From Epiperipatus broadwayi (lineage: Eukaryota > Onychophora > Udeonychophora > Euonychophora > Peripatidae): DNA of 64,000 bases. The position numbers and the translations under genes were made by a program. The stretch lies in contig JAQFVV010006476.1 of the NCBI GenBank assembly GCA_028023455.1, positions 312,001-376,000 on the forward strand, read 5' to 3'. Below are positions 12,275 through 24,717 of this stretch, in pieces; positions within the stretch are counted from its first letter, which is position 1; every line of letters starts with the position of its first letter. The notes beneath the pieces were generated by a model. That model saw nothing but the letters and a program-made list of their open reading frames with translations, was not told where the DNA came from and did no database searches.

Positions 12275-13950
12275 ATGGATAGATTCTTAAAACCAAGTTG
12301 TAAATTTTATAATGTTCCAAATATGTTAATATTATTCGTTGATATAGTTTATATAGTGTATCACTATGAAAGCTGCTTTCGTGCGTATAAAATCAATGAA
12401 AGGACATTGTGCGCAGAGTTAATGAAGATAATGGAAAATAAAAATAAGTATTATTCGTATAAGAATAAATGGACAAAAGGAATTTTAATATTGAAATAGT
12501 TTGAATTGCTTTCTTTAAGATGACTTGAGAAAATACTCTAGAAAATAGTTAAAGATCGGAAGTAGTGTATATAAAATAATAATGAATGAAGGTGAAGTTT
12601 ACCAAGGAAAACACTTGTCTAAAGGAAAAAAAAAAATTTTACAGAAGAGAAATATAAAATATTGGATCCATGGAAAACGCAATTGGTACCCTAATTATTA
12701 AATAATTGTAGTTTAACTAGAAATAAAGATGCATCAACGCGCCGAGGTAATATTCGCCAGAACATTAAAAAGCTTCGTGGGACAACTAAATAAAATGTTT
12801 TCTAATAATTTTGGATTAAACACTAAAACTAAAGATCGTCTAAACAGTTTATTAAATGAACTAATTTATTTAAAACTTTAATAAGCAGAAAAGAGAACAT
12901 TCGGACAAAAGAAGAAATAATAAATATTATGGGACTAACCAAGATTTACCGTCAGAAAAATATGTGATTATGGTTTGAATTATTTTCTTTACTAATCTAA
13001 GTTAAACATTAAGTTTTAGATAGCGATAGGGAAAACAAAATACATTAATTCGTGATATAACATTATATGAAATAATATGTTTTGATTTTGAATTTTAAAA
13101 TAAAATTGTATGTATGTGGAAATTTGTATATTTGCGATGCTCGAAGAGAAAGAAACCTACTACGAACTCTGATAGGAAGATAAAGATTGTTTTTGGTAAC
13201 ACTTATAATTATTAATGATATATAATGTATGTTTTATTTATTTAGATCAGCTGGGAATCGAATGAATGTAGCGCAAAAGTTTTATTGTTATTATTGTTGT
13301 AAAACGCATTTTTGAAAACAACACTCTAAAACACTTTGAGATGTGATTAGATTTTTAAAAAATATGCATACGATAATCATTTTATGTGTTATTAATATAG
13401 TTCAATATAACCGATGGTTATGTGATATTTTCTGTTAATTTTCCGATTGGGATATTTAAAGGTTATTTTAACAAAACGTAGATGTTGAACCTATAGTGTA
13501 ATAAAGCAAGACAAATTGTTCTTATGGAATAGGGAAATGTTTTTATATTAGCAAATTTTGTTTATTGTTTTAAAAAAGTAGTTAGTATTTTATCGATGTT
13601 GGGTACAGTCAAAATCTCGAGAGATAGTTTGGTTAGTGACTTGGTAGTACGTGGTGATTCGAAAACCAAGAGGATGTATTAAAAACTAGGATGCTACAGG
13701 GAATGAAATAATAGGTAGTTTTAGATGTTAATCAGCGTAGTTAACAAAGCCCTACGACTGGTACACAAGTTGTCTTGGACAGTGGTATTTTATATATTTC
13801 TTGTGAGTCGTACTAGATGTTTGGTAAAGCTGAGTAAATAGCTGCCACATCATGCTTATCGCCAAGGTTATTAGACAATGAATGTCGGACCTATTCACAC
13901 TGTTCCATACATTTTTGAAGTATATTGCGGATAAGTTATCTATCTATTTT
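12275..13950 (+). pseudogene. possible Ty3/gypsy-type gag remnant
   Basis: A 74-codon frame at 12275-12499 begins MDRFLKP, the start seen in many invertebrate gypsy-type Gag proteins. About 1.3 kb later (about 13610-13690) broken translation gives NLERDSLVSDLVVRGDSKT, resembling the Gag segment preceding the knuckle region. A Cys/His patch near 13885 might be a remnant zinc knuckle. Stops and frameshifts are dense and I found no protease, reverse transcriptase or convincing LTR pair. Alternatively, this is an untranslated host transcript: see the finding on 11940-14872. Confidence 0.38.
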
Positions 13951-15480
13951 CCCGATATCCTATACATTTTTCGCTATCTTTATCTGTATTTCTTGCAACT
14001 ACATCGTTATATGATAAGTCTATTAAAAGGGAAACAATAGATATTTTTAGAATGTATGTCATGCTATTATTTGGAATAAGAATAGTTAAGTATTAATGAA
14101 GAGTAGATTATGATTATTGAAAGAAAGATGCAGATATCCTAAGAAGGGAAGGAGTTAGAGAATTATTTTAATTCTTTTTTAAGAAATGAACTATAATTTT
14201 ATAAAAGTATATCCAAATAGAAATATACAAAAATATTAAATATAATTTCACGTTTTCTTATTGTTAATTATATTTTAAAAAATATAAGTATTGCATATTT
14301 AAAAAATACAATTAACATTCGATAATTATAGAATATGTGAAACTGTAACAGGTGATAATTAAACCCATGTTATAGTATTATACATGAGTATGGCTTATGG
14401 AATAAACGTATTATAGTTTACGAGCATTGGAGAACAAACGTTAAAAGTAATAATAATATTTGAATAATATGCGGAGTGACTTATATAAAGTTACAAGAAA
14501 ATGTAATTTTCTTTTAAAAACCATATTGATTGTAAAATTATGATGTTATAAATGATGTTTATCCACATAGATAATTTATAATACAGTAACTTTAATATTA
14601 AAAGGTAAAGAATGGTGTTACCCATAAAATAGTTAAAATAAGTGATATGATAAACCTAATGAGAAATAAATAAATAACTTTTAAAAGGCATAATAAGTTT
14701 AATTAACGATAAAAGAAATATAAATGTGTATAATTCAGCTATTGTAGTGTAAAGAAAAATGAGGATATCCCTTGTAAATAGATGTAGATGGATTTGTTTG
14801 TTTTATTTATTTTTATTGATGTTAATAAAATTTTAAAATTTGTTTATTAAAACTTGTGTCTGAGTTTTGTTTTCTCTACATCATTGCATGAATTCACAGG
14901 GTATTTTCACAACCATTAAACTAAGTATATGATTGTTTGCACAAAAGATAAATAGAGAAGCATGTTTAATCTTAAATATTTATTGATGTTCTTGTAATTA
15001 AATAATTATAAAATTGCCTTATGTTACTGGTCATCAATCCATTATCATAATATTTTGCTAAATTATATGCTATTAGTTGCCACTTGCTTTATTTATCAGA
15101 TTATCTAAACACTGCCACCTATTAATTTATTTTATTACTTAAAGATAAAAAAGGGGATATTAGATTATTAACTAATTTATTACGGTTATAAATTTGCTAT
15201 GAAAGAAAAGCTGTACTAGTTGGATTAAGCAATGAAGATTGTGATTATTATTGTTTTATTATTAATCTAATTTCAGAGTAGTAGATTATGACATAAAATC
15301 CCTTATCATATTTTGCTACCATATGTTATTAACATACGAATAAATTTAAGAACCTGAGATTATTTCATTTGAGCTAGATGATTACTATTATTATTATTAG
15401 AGATAAAAGATTAATACTTTAATTGTTAAATGAGTCTTAATGATTAGAAGTTGCGGAAGTCATAAGAATACTATGTAGTT
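13951..15480. other. AT-rich intron sequence with a polyadenylation-like site
   Basis: Mostly AT-rich without coding signal. At 14824-14829 AATAAA is followed by a GT-rich stretch (about 14851-14872), the layout of a cleavage/polyadenylation site on the plus strand. Nothing else recognised. Confidence 0.35.
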
Positions 15481-15500
15481 ATTATGTGTAATAGTAGTAT

Positions 15501-15860
15501 AAGGGGGGATAGTGTTCTTATGCCATTGAGGTGGTATCCTGTGGGATATTGTCTCAATGTAATCTACCTTGTCACCCGTATTTCCACTTCTAGTCTCATG
15601 AATTCCTGAATATTTATTTGAGTTAGTTTAAAACAGAACCTAAGTTAATTTTAAGAAACTTGAGCTAGTAAAGCATTTAATTGAATATTTCATTAATTAT
15701 TAGAGCTAGAACCCGGTTAGGTGATTTTCACTATATTATATTTATTTTGGGGGAAGTGGAGATGCGGGAACGGGGCGATTAGATTATGGCCCTCAACGTG
15801 ATTGGCCTGATGTGTAGTGGAGCTACACACGATGACAAGGGCAGAATATATATATTAAGA
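15501..15860 (+). other. purine-tract-led GC-richer block, possible LTR remnant
   Basis: AAGGGGGGAT (15501-15510) resembles a retrotransposon polypurine tract and is followed by a GC-richer segment (GTGTTCTTATGCC... to about 15840). This could be a solo 3' LTR. I could not find a matching copy upstream, so this is only a possibility. Confidence 0.25.
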
Positions 15861-16424
15861 TTAATGACTTTATTTTAAAATGAGAGAGCAAACTGTGAGA
15901 TTTCAACTGACTTGAAATTATTTCAAGTTATTTGAGCTGATAAAAATCACTTTTTTATTATTCTGATATAATCTGAATTTCAAAATATTAAATAAAAAAT
16001 GAATTCATATGTATGCGGATAATATAAAATATAGACATTTTATTAAAATAAATAACCAATAACATTATTACATTTATTAAAATCATAACATTTTGCTATA
16101 TGTGCGTCCATTGTGTTAATTCAATGAGAATAGGTTTGAATTTATCAATAGAAGTTTTAAAAACGAATTCTGTATGTAATACATGTGCCACTTGTACATT
16201 TATATATCCAATAAAATATTTAAATAACTGTATGAAATTCATGAAGTATTTAAAAAAATTTACGCATCTCAGTTATATATATTCTGAAACATATGTATAA
16301 GATATGAATGATTCATGTGCGCTAGTTTTTATATTTTGAAATATAGTTTTATATATTTAATAATGATTTGATAAAAAATCAAGTCAGATGTCACATGACT
16401 CAATTTAATAAAGCATGTATTTAC

Positions 16425-16573
16425 AAATGTTACACATAGAACTCGCAAAAAAAGCTCTTAACAAGCTTTGAGAATATCCTCAACCTGACGTCAGAAGCAG
16501 AAACTGATCTGGGGTTGAGGATATTCTCAAAGCTTGTTAAGAGCTTATTTTAAGAGCTCTATATGTAACATTA
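16425..16573. mobile_element. foldback element with perfect 34-bp inner arms
   Basis: Bases 16452-16485 are the exact inverse of 16513-16546 (core AGCTCTTAACAAGCTTTGAG), separated by 27 nt. The pairing continues imperfectly outward (AATGTTACACATAGA against TATATGTAACATT). A GTCACATGAC box lies just outside at 16390-16399. It resembles FB-B (CAAGCTT near the arms). The structure would extrude a stable hairpin; the perfect arms suggest little mutation since formation. Confidence 0.9.
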
Positions 16574-17624
16574 ATAATGATTTGTGTGTTTATTTTATAT
16601 ACATTTTGAAATATATTCATAATTAATTTAAAGACAATGTATGCACTTAATTATTTATATATATGATTATAATTAACCAGCGCTGTTCTTGAATATGAAC
16701 TGAGATGATAAATAAAAGATACTAAAAATCTTGTGAGTGATTTGCCTAATTTGCATGATTAGAATCCCATGTTGCATTCGCTTACTATAATACTGAGTTC
16801 TAATATTTACACACATATACTTGACTTAGTTTTGATATATAAAACCAGTCAAATTATATAGATAAAACAAAATGTATTACTGACTGATTATGAAGATATG
16901 ATCTGGGATAGTATGGTGGAAATAGGCATAGAAAATGTTATATATATGTCGGTATACGACGACATATTTAGATTAATTGGCTATTAATATACTATCCTTA
17001 TTTATTCAATGGATTTCATGAATTTTAAAAAAGGAAAGTTAAATGTAAAACATAATCATAAGAAGTAATTTTATGTAAAATTGTTTAATTAAAATAATAA
17101 TTGATTTGTAATAAATATTTATACAGTTACCTTAGCCTGAAGCTAATTTCATTACCAACTATTCTAACAATTACATAATCTTACGTTATTGTAAACAAAT
17201 TAATAAAAAATCCATTTGTCCAATTATAAAAATTTCAAGAGTCTCAAAGTTCTCTCATATCTAATAAACATAAATAAAAATATTAATAATGATAGAGGAC
17301 TCTGTAGTTGGATAACTTCTTTAGGAACCTTTAAACATCAAATGAAAACTAGTATTAATTAGTATTAGAATTCTAACATTTACAAACTAAGACAGAAAAT
17401 TATAGACAGTGAATCTAGTGAGCTAACTGGTAATTGATATTGGTTACACTTGCATATCCTCAGTTGACCATTACGATATTAAATACTAATTGAAGAAAAA
17501 AAAAGTTATATAAACTCTATGTAAACAACATGCATATCTTTTCTTTCTTTCCATAATAATTGTTACTTATGTTAATTTATTCTATCATCTTTATTAAAAA
17601 TATCTATCTGCATATATAATATTC

Positions 17625-17730
17625 ATTAAGGCTGTAGCCTCAAGCACATGCGTTTAAAATGCGATAGTAGGGACCTCTACAGGTCTTAAAACCACAAGCT
17701 TATTCATTGGAAGAAAAGAGGGATTAATTA
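17625..17730 (+). repeat. interspersed repeat, copy 1 (second copy at 43985-44090)
   Basis: A block GCGATAGTAGGGACCTCTAC, then ACCACAAGCTT, then GGAAGAAAAGAGGG recurs on the minus strand at 44090-43985 with about four in five bases identical by eye. Both copies carry an inverted GGCTRTARCC motif at one end. Non-coding; family unknown. Confidence 0.7.
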
Positions 17731-18029
17731 TCAACATAACGACTACTTGTTCATCCACAATAAAGTCTTCCTCAAAAAAAAAGAAGAGGAGGAGGAGGGA
17801 GAGAAGGAGTAATAATAATAATAATAATTCAATTTAATTTTATTTGCAAATAAATAGCTAAAATTAATATATATATATATCAATAAAATAACAATAATAA
17901 CTTCAGTATAACACTGCTTTAAAACTATTATATCAATTTCTATCAACAAGCTATTATACTTTAATTGTAGTCCATAAAAGATGAATTAATAGAATGTTTA
18001 TAGAGAAGTGAATAAAATAATTCACAATA

Positions 18030-18910
18030 TCTAGTTAAAACTTGGAATCCTAAATGATACTTTTATCACTGGATATTCTGACAATACCTGATCATGTACT
18101 AATTTAAAGAAAAATGACGTGTCTATTACCAGTCTTTTCTTATATAAATCACTATTCTTCTTTATATAAGATTTATCTTTATAATTATATTTAAAATAAT
18201 TGTCCTGAAGTTTTTGCACCTTTTTTCTATATTTGACTGATTGTATGAATTCCAAATAACAGATTCATAATGTAGATCAAATACAATTAGAGCATCAAAA
18301 AGTAACCACTTTATTTCTAATTTAAACCCAATGTTTAATTTTAAAATTATATCCATAATTTTAAAAGGGTTAAAAACAGCTACTTGAATATGATCATTAA
18401 ATGTAAATTTATTAATGAAAAACATATCCCACGTTTTTGCTTAAAACTTTTAGTAATTTTGTTACCATTAATCATTATTAATCAATTTTCTTTGAATAGG
18501 ATACTGAATTATATTTTTTTACTTTTACTTACATATAGTTGGCATCGCAGCGTTACCGTAATTTTGCAATATTGTGTGATAATTTAGATTTGTAAAAATA
18601 TCTCAATGACATCTGTATAACATAAAATATTTTTTTCATCAATCATAGTTATCAAGTCTAAGCTATAAATTATAAAAAGAATCAGACTTAAAATACTTCC
18701 CTGGGGAATTCTAAATTTTATAAGTAATTATAGAAAAAGATTCTCCATTAATATGTGTATATTTTTTTCTATTAATTAAAAAAGAATTTACAAGTTTTAA
18801 TCGACTGATTTATGAACCAATTTTGCCTGCTTTCATTAATAGAATTTTATAACCTATTCTACGAAAAGCTTTAGATAAGAAAAAATAAATAACATCAAAT
18901 TGTCTTTGGT
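18030..18910 (-). pseudogene. Jockey-type non-LTR reverse transcriptase fossil
   Basis: Minus-strand translation across several frames gives SKAFRRIGYKILL (domain A region, catalytic Asp lost), then SFLINRKKYTHINGE, GIPQGSILSLILFIIY (the conserved turn block), YTDVIEIF in place of YADDI-F (both catalytic Asp positions damaged), then FNDHIQVAV, ESVIWNSYNQSNIEKR and SFRIPSFN at the end (18033). The order matches Jockey/CR1-like reverse transcriptases. Both ends are truncated, there is no endonuclease, and stops and frameshifts are many. The 87- and 74-codon minus-strand frames here are genuine fragments of it. Confidence 0.85.
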
Positions 18911-19127
18911 AGTCAATAGAATATGTGATGACAAGTTTCTTTTAATAAAATGTCCTGGCACAAAACTATGTATAGGAGAATAAATAAGGTTTTTTGATGT
19001 ATAATTCTCCCATACTACGGGAGAAGGGGGTCCAAAAATAACCGGAATCGTTCTTTGGTAGGTGCACCTATTGTACTACAAGCTTCTGCCACTAGATACC
19101 TCTTGCGGGGATTCTTCTGCTTTGCAT

Positions 19128-20393
19128 ATTATGGTGGCTGATAGGGTCGCAAAGTGAATGGAAGAAAATAATGGCGTGGGAAAAAATGCAAGGAAGTTTT
19201 CAATCGGATAGGCGTATATTAGAAAATATAATCAGTTGAAGTTAAAAAATCGGATGGGACTAAGGCAAGGATGCCCTATGTCACCTATTTTGTTTTTGTT
19301 ATATTTGAGAGAAATGGAGAGAGCAATAGAAAGACTAAAAAGAGGGGTAGAGATACTATTACTAGATGGCAAGGGAGTATATACAGTATCAGGTCTTTTA
19401 CTTGCTGATATCTTTTTGTGTACAGAAAGTAGAGAAGATATGCACAAGGATGGGTAAAAGGGATTAAATTTAGTGAGAGAAAATCAAAAGTAATGATGAT
19501 AAATGCTGGAGAAAGAGAAGAGAAAGAATTTGGATATAGTTAAGTGTGGTGAATAGATATAACTATTTGGGAATCATATTTAGTAATCAATTCAAGGAGA
19601 AATGGGATGGTCAAGTTTTTATATGAGAGATGCAAAAAGCTAAATAAAAATGTTCAGGAGATTGCAATTTATGGATAATAAGAAAATAGCCAAAATAGTT
19701 TTTAATTGAGTTATGAATAAAAATCAGGCAACAAAATGGGTGAGAAAGATAGTACAAAATGCAGATCTGGCTGAAGATTTTATGTCAGTATACTTATTTC
19801 AAAAGGTGGGATGATTGTGTTAGGAGAATTGTTGTGTTTTGGTGGCAAAGAACGGGATAGAAGAATAGATGCATTAATAAAAAACAGGGAGATGAAAGAG
19901 TAAAAAAAGTTTATATAAAAGTAAACAAAATATTGGGTGCGAGTTCATTTATAATAATAGCAAGGAGAGTTGTTTACAGTTTAAGGCTCAAACAGGATCT
20001 TTAGCAACAAGGGAATATGCACTTAAATGTAAAAATATGGCTGGTTTAGTCTGCAAATTATGTAAGGAAGGCATAGAAAAGATTAGGCATCTGTTAATTG
20101 AATGTAAATGCCTTCAAGCAGAAAGAGTGCAAATAATGAAGTTGTGGGAGGATATAAACAAAGTGATTATACAGAAAGTGGTTTCTTGTGGGTTTGAGAA
20201 CAGGGGGATTTTGATATAAAGGCCACAATGTTGACAAAGATTATGTTGTGGAAATGGGATGGAAGTGGCTGGAGAAACATATGGGAAAACAGGGTGGGAA
20301 ATGGAAAGTAAGGTGGATAACAGGTTTCTCTGGGCATATTGGCTGAGAGATTCCTGACTCCCAAAAGGAGAAGCCATAGTGCATCACATCACA
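19128..20393 (+). mobile_element. CR1/L2-like LINE fragment nested in mariner
   Basis: Plus-strand relative of LINE-A ORF2. It starts at MVADRVAK-MEENN, loses the segment between the RSDRRI and QLGD parts, then continues with MGLRQGCPMSPILFLLYL (19254 on), LLADIFLCTES in place of FFADDIFLCAE (one catalytic Asp deleted) and the C-terminal CCHC finger CKLCKEGIEKIRHLLIECKC (about 20052-20111). It ends GGAGAAGCC and a GCATCACATCACA tail. 5' truncation, an internal deletion and frameshifts make it inactive. Frames at 19236-19457 and 20037-20219 are its remains. Confidence 0.93.
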
Positions 20394-20439
20394 ACAATCT
20401 ATGTAATTTTATTTTTTAGTAAAATCTGTTTTGTGCATT

Positions 20440-21078
20440 TATTAATTTTTATAATAGCTGAAAAGTTAGACGAATGTGAAAGTCTATTTTCTTTTAGGGA
20501 AAATAGTTGTAATGCCTGAAACAGCTTAGAAGCAAGCTGCTTTTGGAAAAAACGTAAGTTTATGAGTGGTTTAATGAAAGTGTCAAATTCACCATGTCTC
20601 AAAAAGTGTAGTGAGTAAAAATCCAATGTCAAGACGATACTGATTTTGTTAGATGCAAGCAGCATTATTCATTCTGAATTTGTTTTTAATGACCAGACAT
20701 TTAAACATACAAATTCCGAAAAGGGTGCGTGATGCAAATAAAAACACATCATTTTTGGCTTAATGCGGAGTGCAAGCTTTTCCACAACAATGTGCCAAGG
20801 CACAACTCCTTGAATATGAAACAATTTTTAATTAAATTCAGCATGACCCAGCTTATCTATTAGCCATATTCACTTGATCTTGCTCTGTGCAACTTTTTAT
20901 TCTCTTAAATGAATGTTTCAAAAAATTTTTTTTTGCGGATGAAATGGTGAAGAAACAAACGTCACTTTGCAAGAGTTTTCGATCTATTTCAAAAAGTGAA
21001 AAAACACATTTAGACCGGTGCATTGCATTAAATGGGTTATCCTTTGAAAGGGATTCAATTAGTAACAACCAAAAATAA
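20440..21078 (+). pseudogene. mariner transposase C-terminal fossil
   Basis: Broken plus-strand translation gives VKTILILLDASSIIHSEFVF (the Asp of the first conserved sheet, with its flanking Ile/Val), PYSLDLALCNFLFS-like residues in place of the mariner PYSPDLAPCDFFLF block (about 20866-20905; the third catalytic Asp is changed to Asn) and KSISKSEKTHLDRCIALNG at the end (stop 21076-21078). Frameshifts occur between these blocks. The last 63 codons are open. The region upstream is replaced by the nested LINE. Confidence 0.85.
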
Positions 21079-21220
21079 ATCCACAATTTTTTATTACAAA
21101 ATTCCTGTTACTATCGGATCCCCCTTTGTATATTGTTTTCTCTAATATTTTTTTGCAAATTAGCAATAAAGAAATATAGATCTAGAATTAATAATTTGAT
21201 TTTTTAAAATTAAATTAAAT

Positions 21221-21438
21221 ATTTATATATTGGATTATTCCCATCATCTAATATTAAGTATTGAATGTCTTTAAAAAAATTTAAGTTTAATTAAATTTTC
21301 CAACTACATTCAACTGTTAGTAATAGCACACAAATTATTAACAGTTGAATATAATTGGAACATTTAGATACAGTTAAATTTTTTCTAAAGACATTCAATA
21401 CTTAATATTAGATGATGGGAATAATCCAATATATAAAT
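21221..21438. mobile_element. MITE-2, palindromic copy 1
   Basis: Two arms of about 105 nt each form a full palindrome: ATTTATATATTGGATTATTC opens the left arm and its inverse closes the right. The outer 53 nt of the two arms look identical and the inner parts differ at several positions. The AGTATTGAATGTCTTTA block and the TTCAACTGTTARTAAT block recur in the copy at 62385-62645. Non-coding MITE. Confidence 0.88.
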
Positions 21439-22650
21439 ACAACTAAAATATCACCATCACAAACCTTCAGGAAAAGACAAATCAAATATATATGTTAAAA
21501 TTGAAGTTAAAAGCTCAACACAACCTCTATAGATAACAGAGGTACATTGTCACGTGCAATACATTTTTCCACGAACTAAATGCATTTGTTGAAATATTGC
21601 TTTCTAAAAGATTATTAGCAAAATAGTAATTATGTGAACTTTCATTAGTATAAAAAAATATATAAAATGCCGTCTTTATGTTATGAGAAAATTTCTTTCA
21701 GAAACAAAAAGAAAAGATGGCATGATTACTAAAAACATATATAACAGTATTATAAATGTGTGGTAAATTTCAATCACTTATATAGCAATAAAAAATAAGA
21801 TAACAAATAGTTCCTATAATAACAGTAATATTAACTGAAATGCTACAAATACTAAATGAATATAGAAGTTATTAAATTTATAAAGAAAGGAAAGCCTCAA
21901 GAAAATAATGGAATCTATATAGATATTTAAAAGAAGTAGAGGAACAATATAGATATTATTGGTGAAATTAAACAAAATGTCTAAATCATAAAAATATACT
22001 AAATGATTGAAATAATATTATAGAGACATTGATACATTAACATATAATAAACATGAAAAGAAATATCAGAAAACCACATCAATCTTTTATTCGTTCTATT
22101 TAAGATTTTTATATCTCATCATCTCATCTATACAAATATTATGAAACGTTTTAAAAAGAACTAATAAAAAATGAATTAACCTTTTGATTTGGATTAGACT
22201 ATGAAAAGAAATTGCTTCTCTAAATATTTCTTCTGCAATGAAAACTTTGGAATATGTAAAATACACTTAGAAGACTATAAAATTCTTCAAGACTATTTAT
22301 CAGAATGCAATAATAATAATTAGACAACTAAATATTACTAATAAGATTAATATTGCATAATGGATTATATATAAATATGACTTTATATCCAATAAACTTT
22401 TCACAATAGTCTTATATATTTTATGAATTAAAATGGAACATAAAGAGATCAAACATAAATGAAGATTATTTAATTAGATTTTGCATATGATATGGTTATT
22501 TCATGAATAATGTTTTATAACTAAAGAAAATACTATAAGAGCTACCAGATTAAGAACCAAAGACGATATATTAAAAAAAAAAGTAATGTTCAATAAGTTT
22601 TCAAAAAGTGAATAAATAAAATAAGGATCTTATGATAATGAATTGGGGAA
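21439..22650. other. AT-rich intron sequence
   Basis: No coding signal, tRNA or repeat recognised. Confidence 0.4.
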
Positions 22651-22654
22651 AATT

Positions 22655-23577
22655 TCTGCCTATGCCTCTTATGTGTATTCAAATAGACATATTAAGGTCC
22701 TATATGTGAAGGGTCGGAGTGGCTTAAAAGTCAACATGGGTCTGACAATAATATTGGCATCAACAAGAGCTTTGAGTATTCCCCCATCAGAATTTCAATG
22801 ACATGGATGGCTGAAGAGTAGAAGGATGGAGAAGACTGAAACCTGTCCATTAAAATTTAAGTTCGCTATCTTAATATAAACTGAGCACTGATTATATATA
22901 TATGTGTGGGAGATGATGATCTGAACCAACTGATGAGTGCTGGTTCAGCATGAAATATGTGTATTGGAGATGGTTTACTTTTTTCACATGTATGTGACCA
23001 TGGGTATCGGTTGTATAGGATGAAGTGGATAGCTGTAGGGAGTTTGAAAGTCTGGTTCAAATCCCTTCTAATTAGATTAAGTTCACTATAGACATATACT
23101 TGTTATAAATATTACATATTCAGCCTGTATTCTTCCATCCCTCTTCTTGTATTTAACTGGACATATTAAGGACCTATGAGTGAGGAATCAATGACTTAAA
23201 GTCAGCATGAGTATGACAATAATATTGGCATCAACAAGGGCTTTGAGTGTTCCATCATCAGATTTTCAATAATATGAATAGCTGAACAGTTGAAGGGTGG
23301 AGAAGACTGAAGTCTGTCCATTAAAATTTGAAGATTTGCTGTCTTAATATAAACTGAATACTGATTATACATATATGTTTGGGAGATGATGATCTGGACC
23401 AACTGATGAATGCTGGTTCAGCATAAGATATATCTATTGGAGATCATTTATCTTTTTCACATGTATATGAGTTGTATAGGGTGGAGTGGATAGCTGTAGG
23501 GAGCTTGAAAGTCCAAGTTCAAATCCCTTCTAATTACATTAAGTTCAGTATAGACAATATACTTGTATTTAAATATT
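22655..23577. repeat. tandem duplication of a ~450-bp repeat unit
   Basis: The same sequence occurs twice in direct orientation with a period of about 474 bp (unit 1 from about 22655, unit 2 from about 23129). Shared blocks include GACAATAATATTGGCATCAA, GGAGAAGACTGAA, GGGAGATGATGATCTG and GTTCAAATCCCTTCTAATTA. The units differ at scattered positions, so the duplication is not recent or two members inserted in tandem. A shorter relative lies at 5391-5601 on the other strand. Confidence 0.85.
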
Positions 23578-23929
23578 AAACATTTAAAATATTTTAAAGA
23601 AATTATTAATACAGATAAAGGGATAGGTTAACAGACGAAATTAATCATATAATTGAGATGGGATGCTTTTGACAGGAAAAAATTATTAAAAATAAAATAG
23701 AATGGACCATCCAGATCTAATCAGATACTCAATTAAGTCTCTCTGAAGCAAATCCAAATTGGTGATAGTTAATGGCCCTAAACTTTCTATTCCAACAAAC
23801 ATAAAGCACAACCTACTACATAATTTCTCTCAATTATTAAATACATTTTGCAGCTCACATGTAACTGGCATCCAGCTTAGACAATTTGCATATTATTGCA
23901 TTATTTCCTTCTGAATATTTAACATTACA

Positions 23930-23992
23930 CACAAACACACACATATATATATACACACACACAATACATATATATGCACACATTAACAATTT
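23930..23992. repeat. CA/TA microsatellite
   Basis: Alternating ACACAC and ATATAT runs, imperfect. A simple repeat with no other content. Confidence 0.9.
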
Positions 23993-24717
23993 CATTTATA
24001 TACTTTGCCTATTTGATTAAGCAGTTCCTTCTTTATTAATAAAATTGGCCAAACTACCCCAATTCCCAAATTCTAATATCTATTCATAATATACTAATTG
24101 TTATACTGAAATATTATTCTCGCCATTTAATTATCATGATAATTTAAAAAATAATGCATTTTAAAACTTCATAATTGGTGAAATCCGATATATTTATAAT
24201 TTCATTTATCTAATTTCAAAAAATTACTAATTAACCTCGTTTTAAATTGTTTTGCTTAGCACTCCAATTTCAAATGCATTCTAAGCACTACCTGAGATAT
24301 ATAGTTATTCCAAATCATTTCGGTTATTATTTACTTACAAATCATATATTTCATATAAACAGGATATATATTTACATTATTCAACAACTCTAAATTGCAA
24401 ATAATTTGAATAGACATGTCTTATTGTTTTTAAAGACAGTAAATAATTTATGTTATGACTTTTCTACCCAATATAATTTATTTTTAGAACCTTACTACTT
24501 TTACTTATATCTTTATCCTAAACTTGTTACAAATTACATTAATTCTCCATAAAATTTTAAATTCATTTTCATTATATATAAAAACAGTCACATTAAAGAA
24601 TATACTAAATAACTCGTTAAATTCTTCAAAATATATAAAAATGCAATAAGACAACTATATCTATATTATTTAGTTACAACTAAATATCAAAATCTGCAGA
24701 TAATATGATCATCATAA

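Larger units (their letters stand above)
19013..21130 (+). mobile_element. mariner DNA transposon, interrupted by a LINE
   Basis: The left end AGGGGGTCCAAAAATAACCG (from about 19026) is the inverse of the right end (AGGGGGATCCGATAGTAACA read from 21126 on the minus strand), and the rightmost bases abut TA. About 0.85 kb of mariner sequence remains around a 1.27-kb LINE inserted at 19128-20393. The N-terminal half of the transposase is missing, so the copy is both interrupted and deleted. Confidence 0.8.

Noticed and set aside
23054-23065. tRNA T-arm (GGTTCAAATCCC)
   Set aside because: No matching A-box or cloverleaf at the right distance; the block belongs to a repeat end.
22655-23577. CRISPR array or satellite array
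   Set aside because: Only two units of about 450 bp, no regular spacers, and eukaryotic context.
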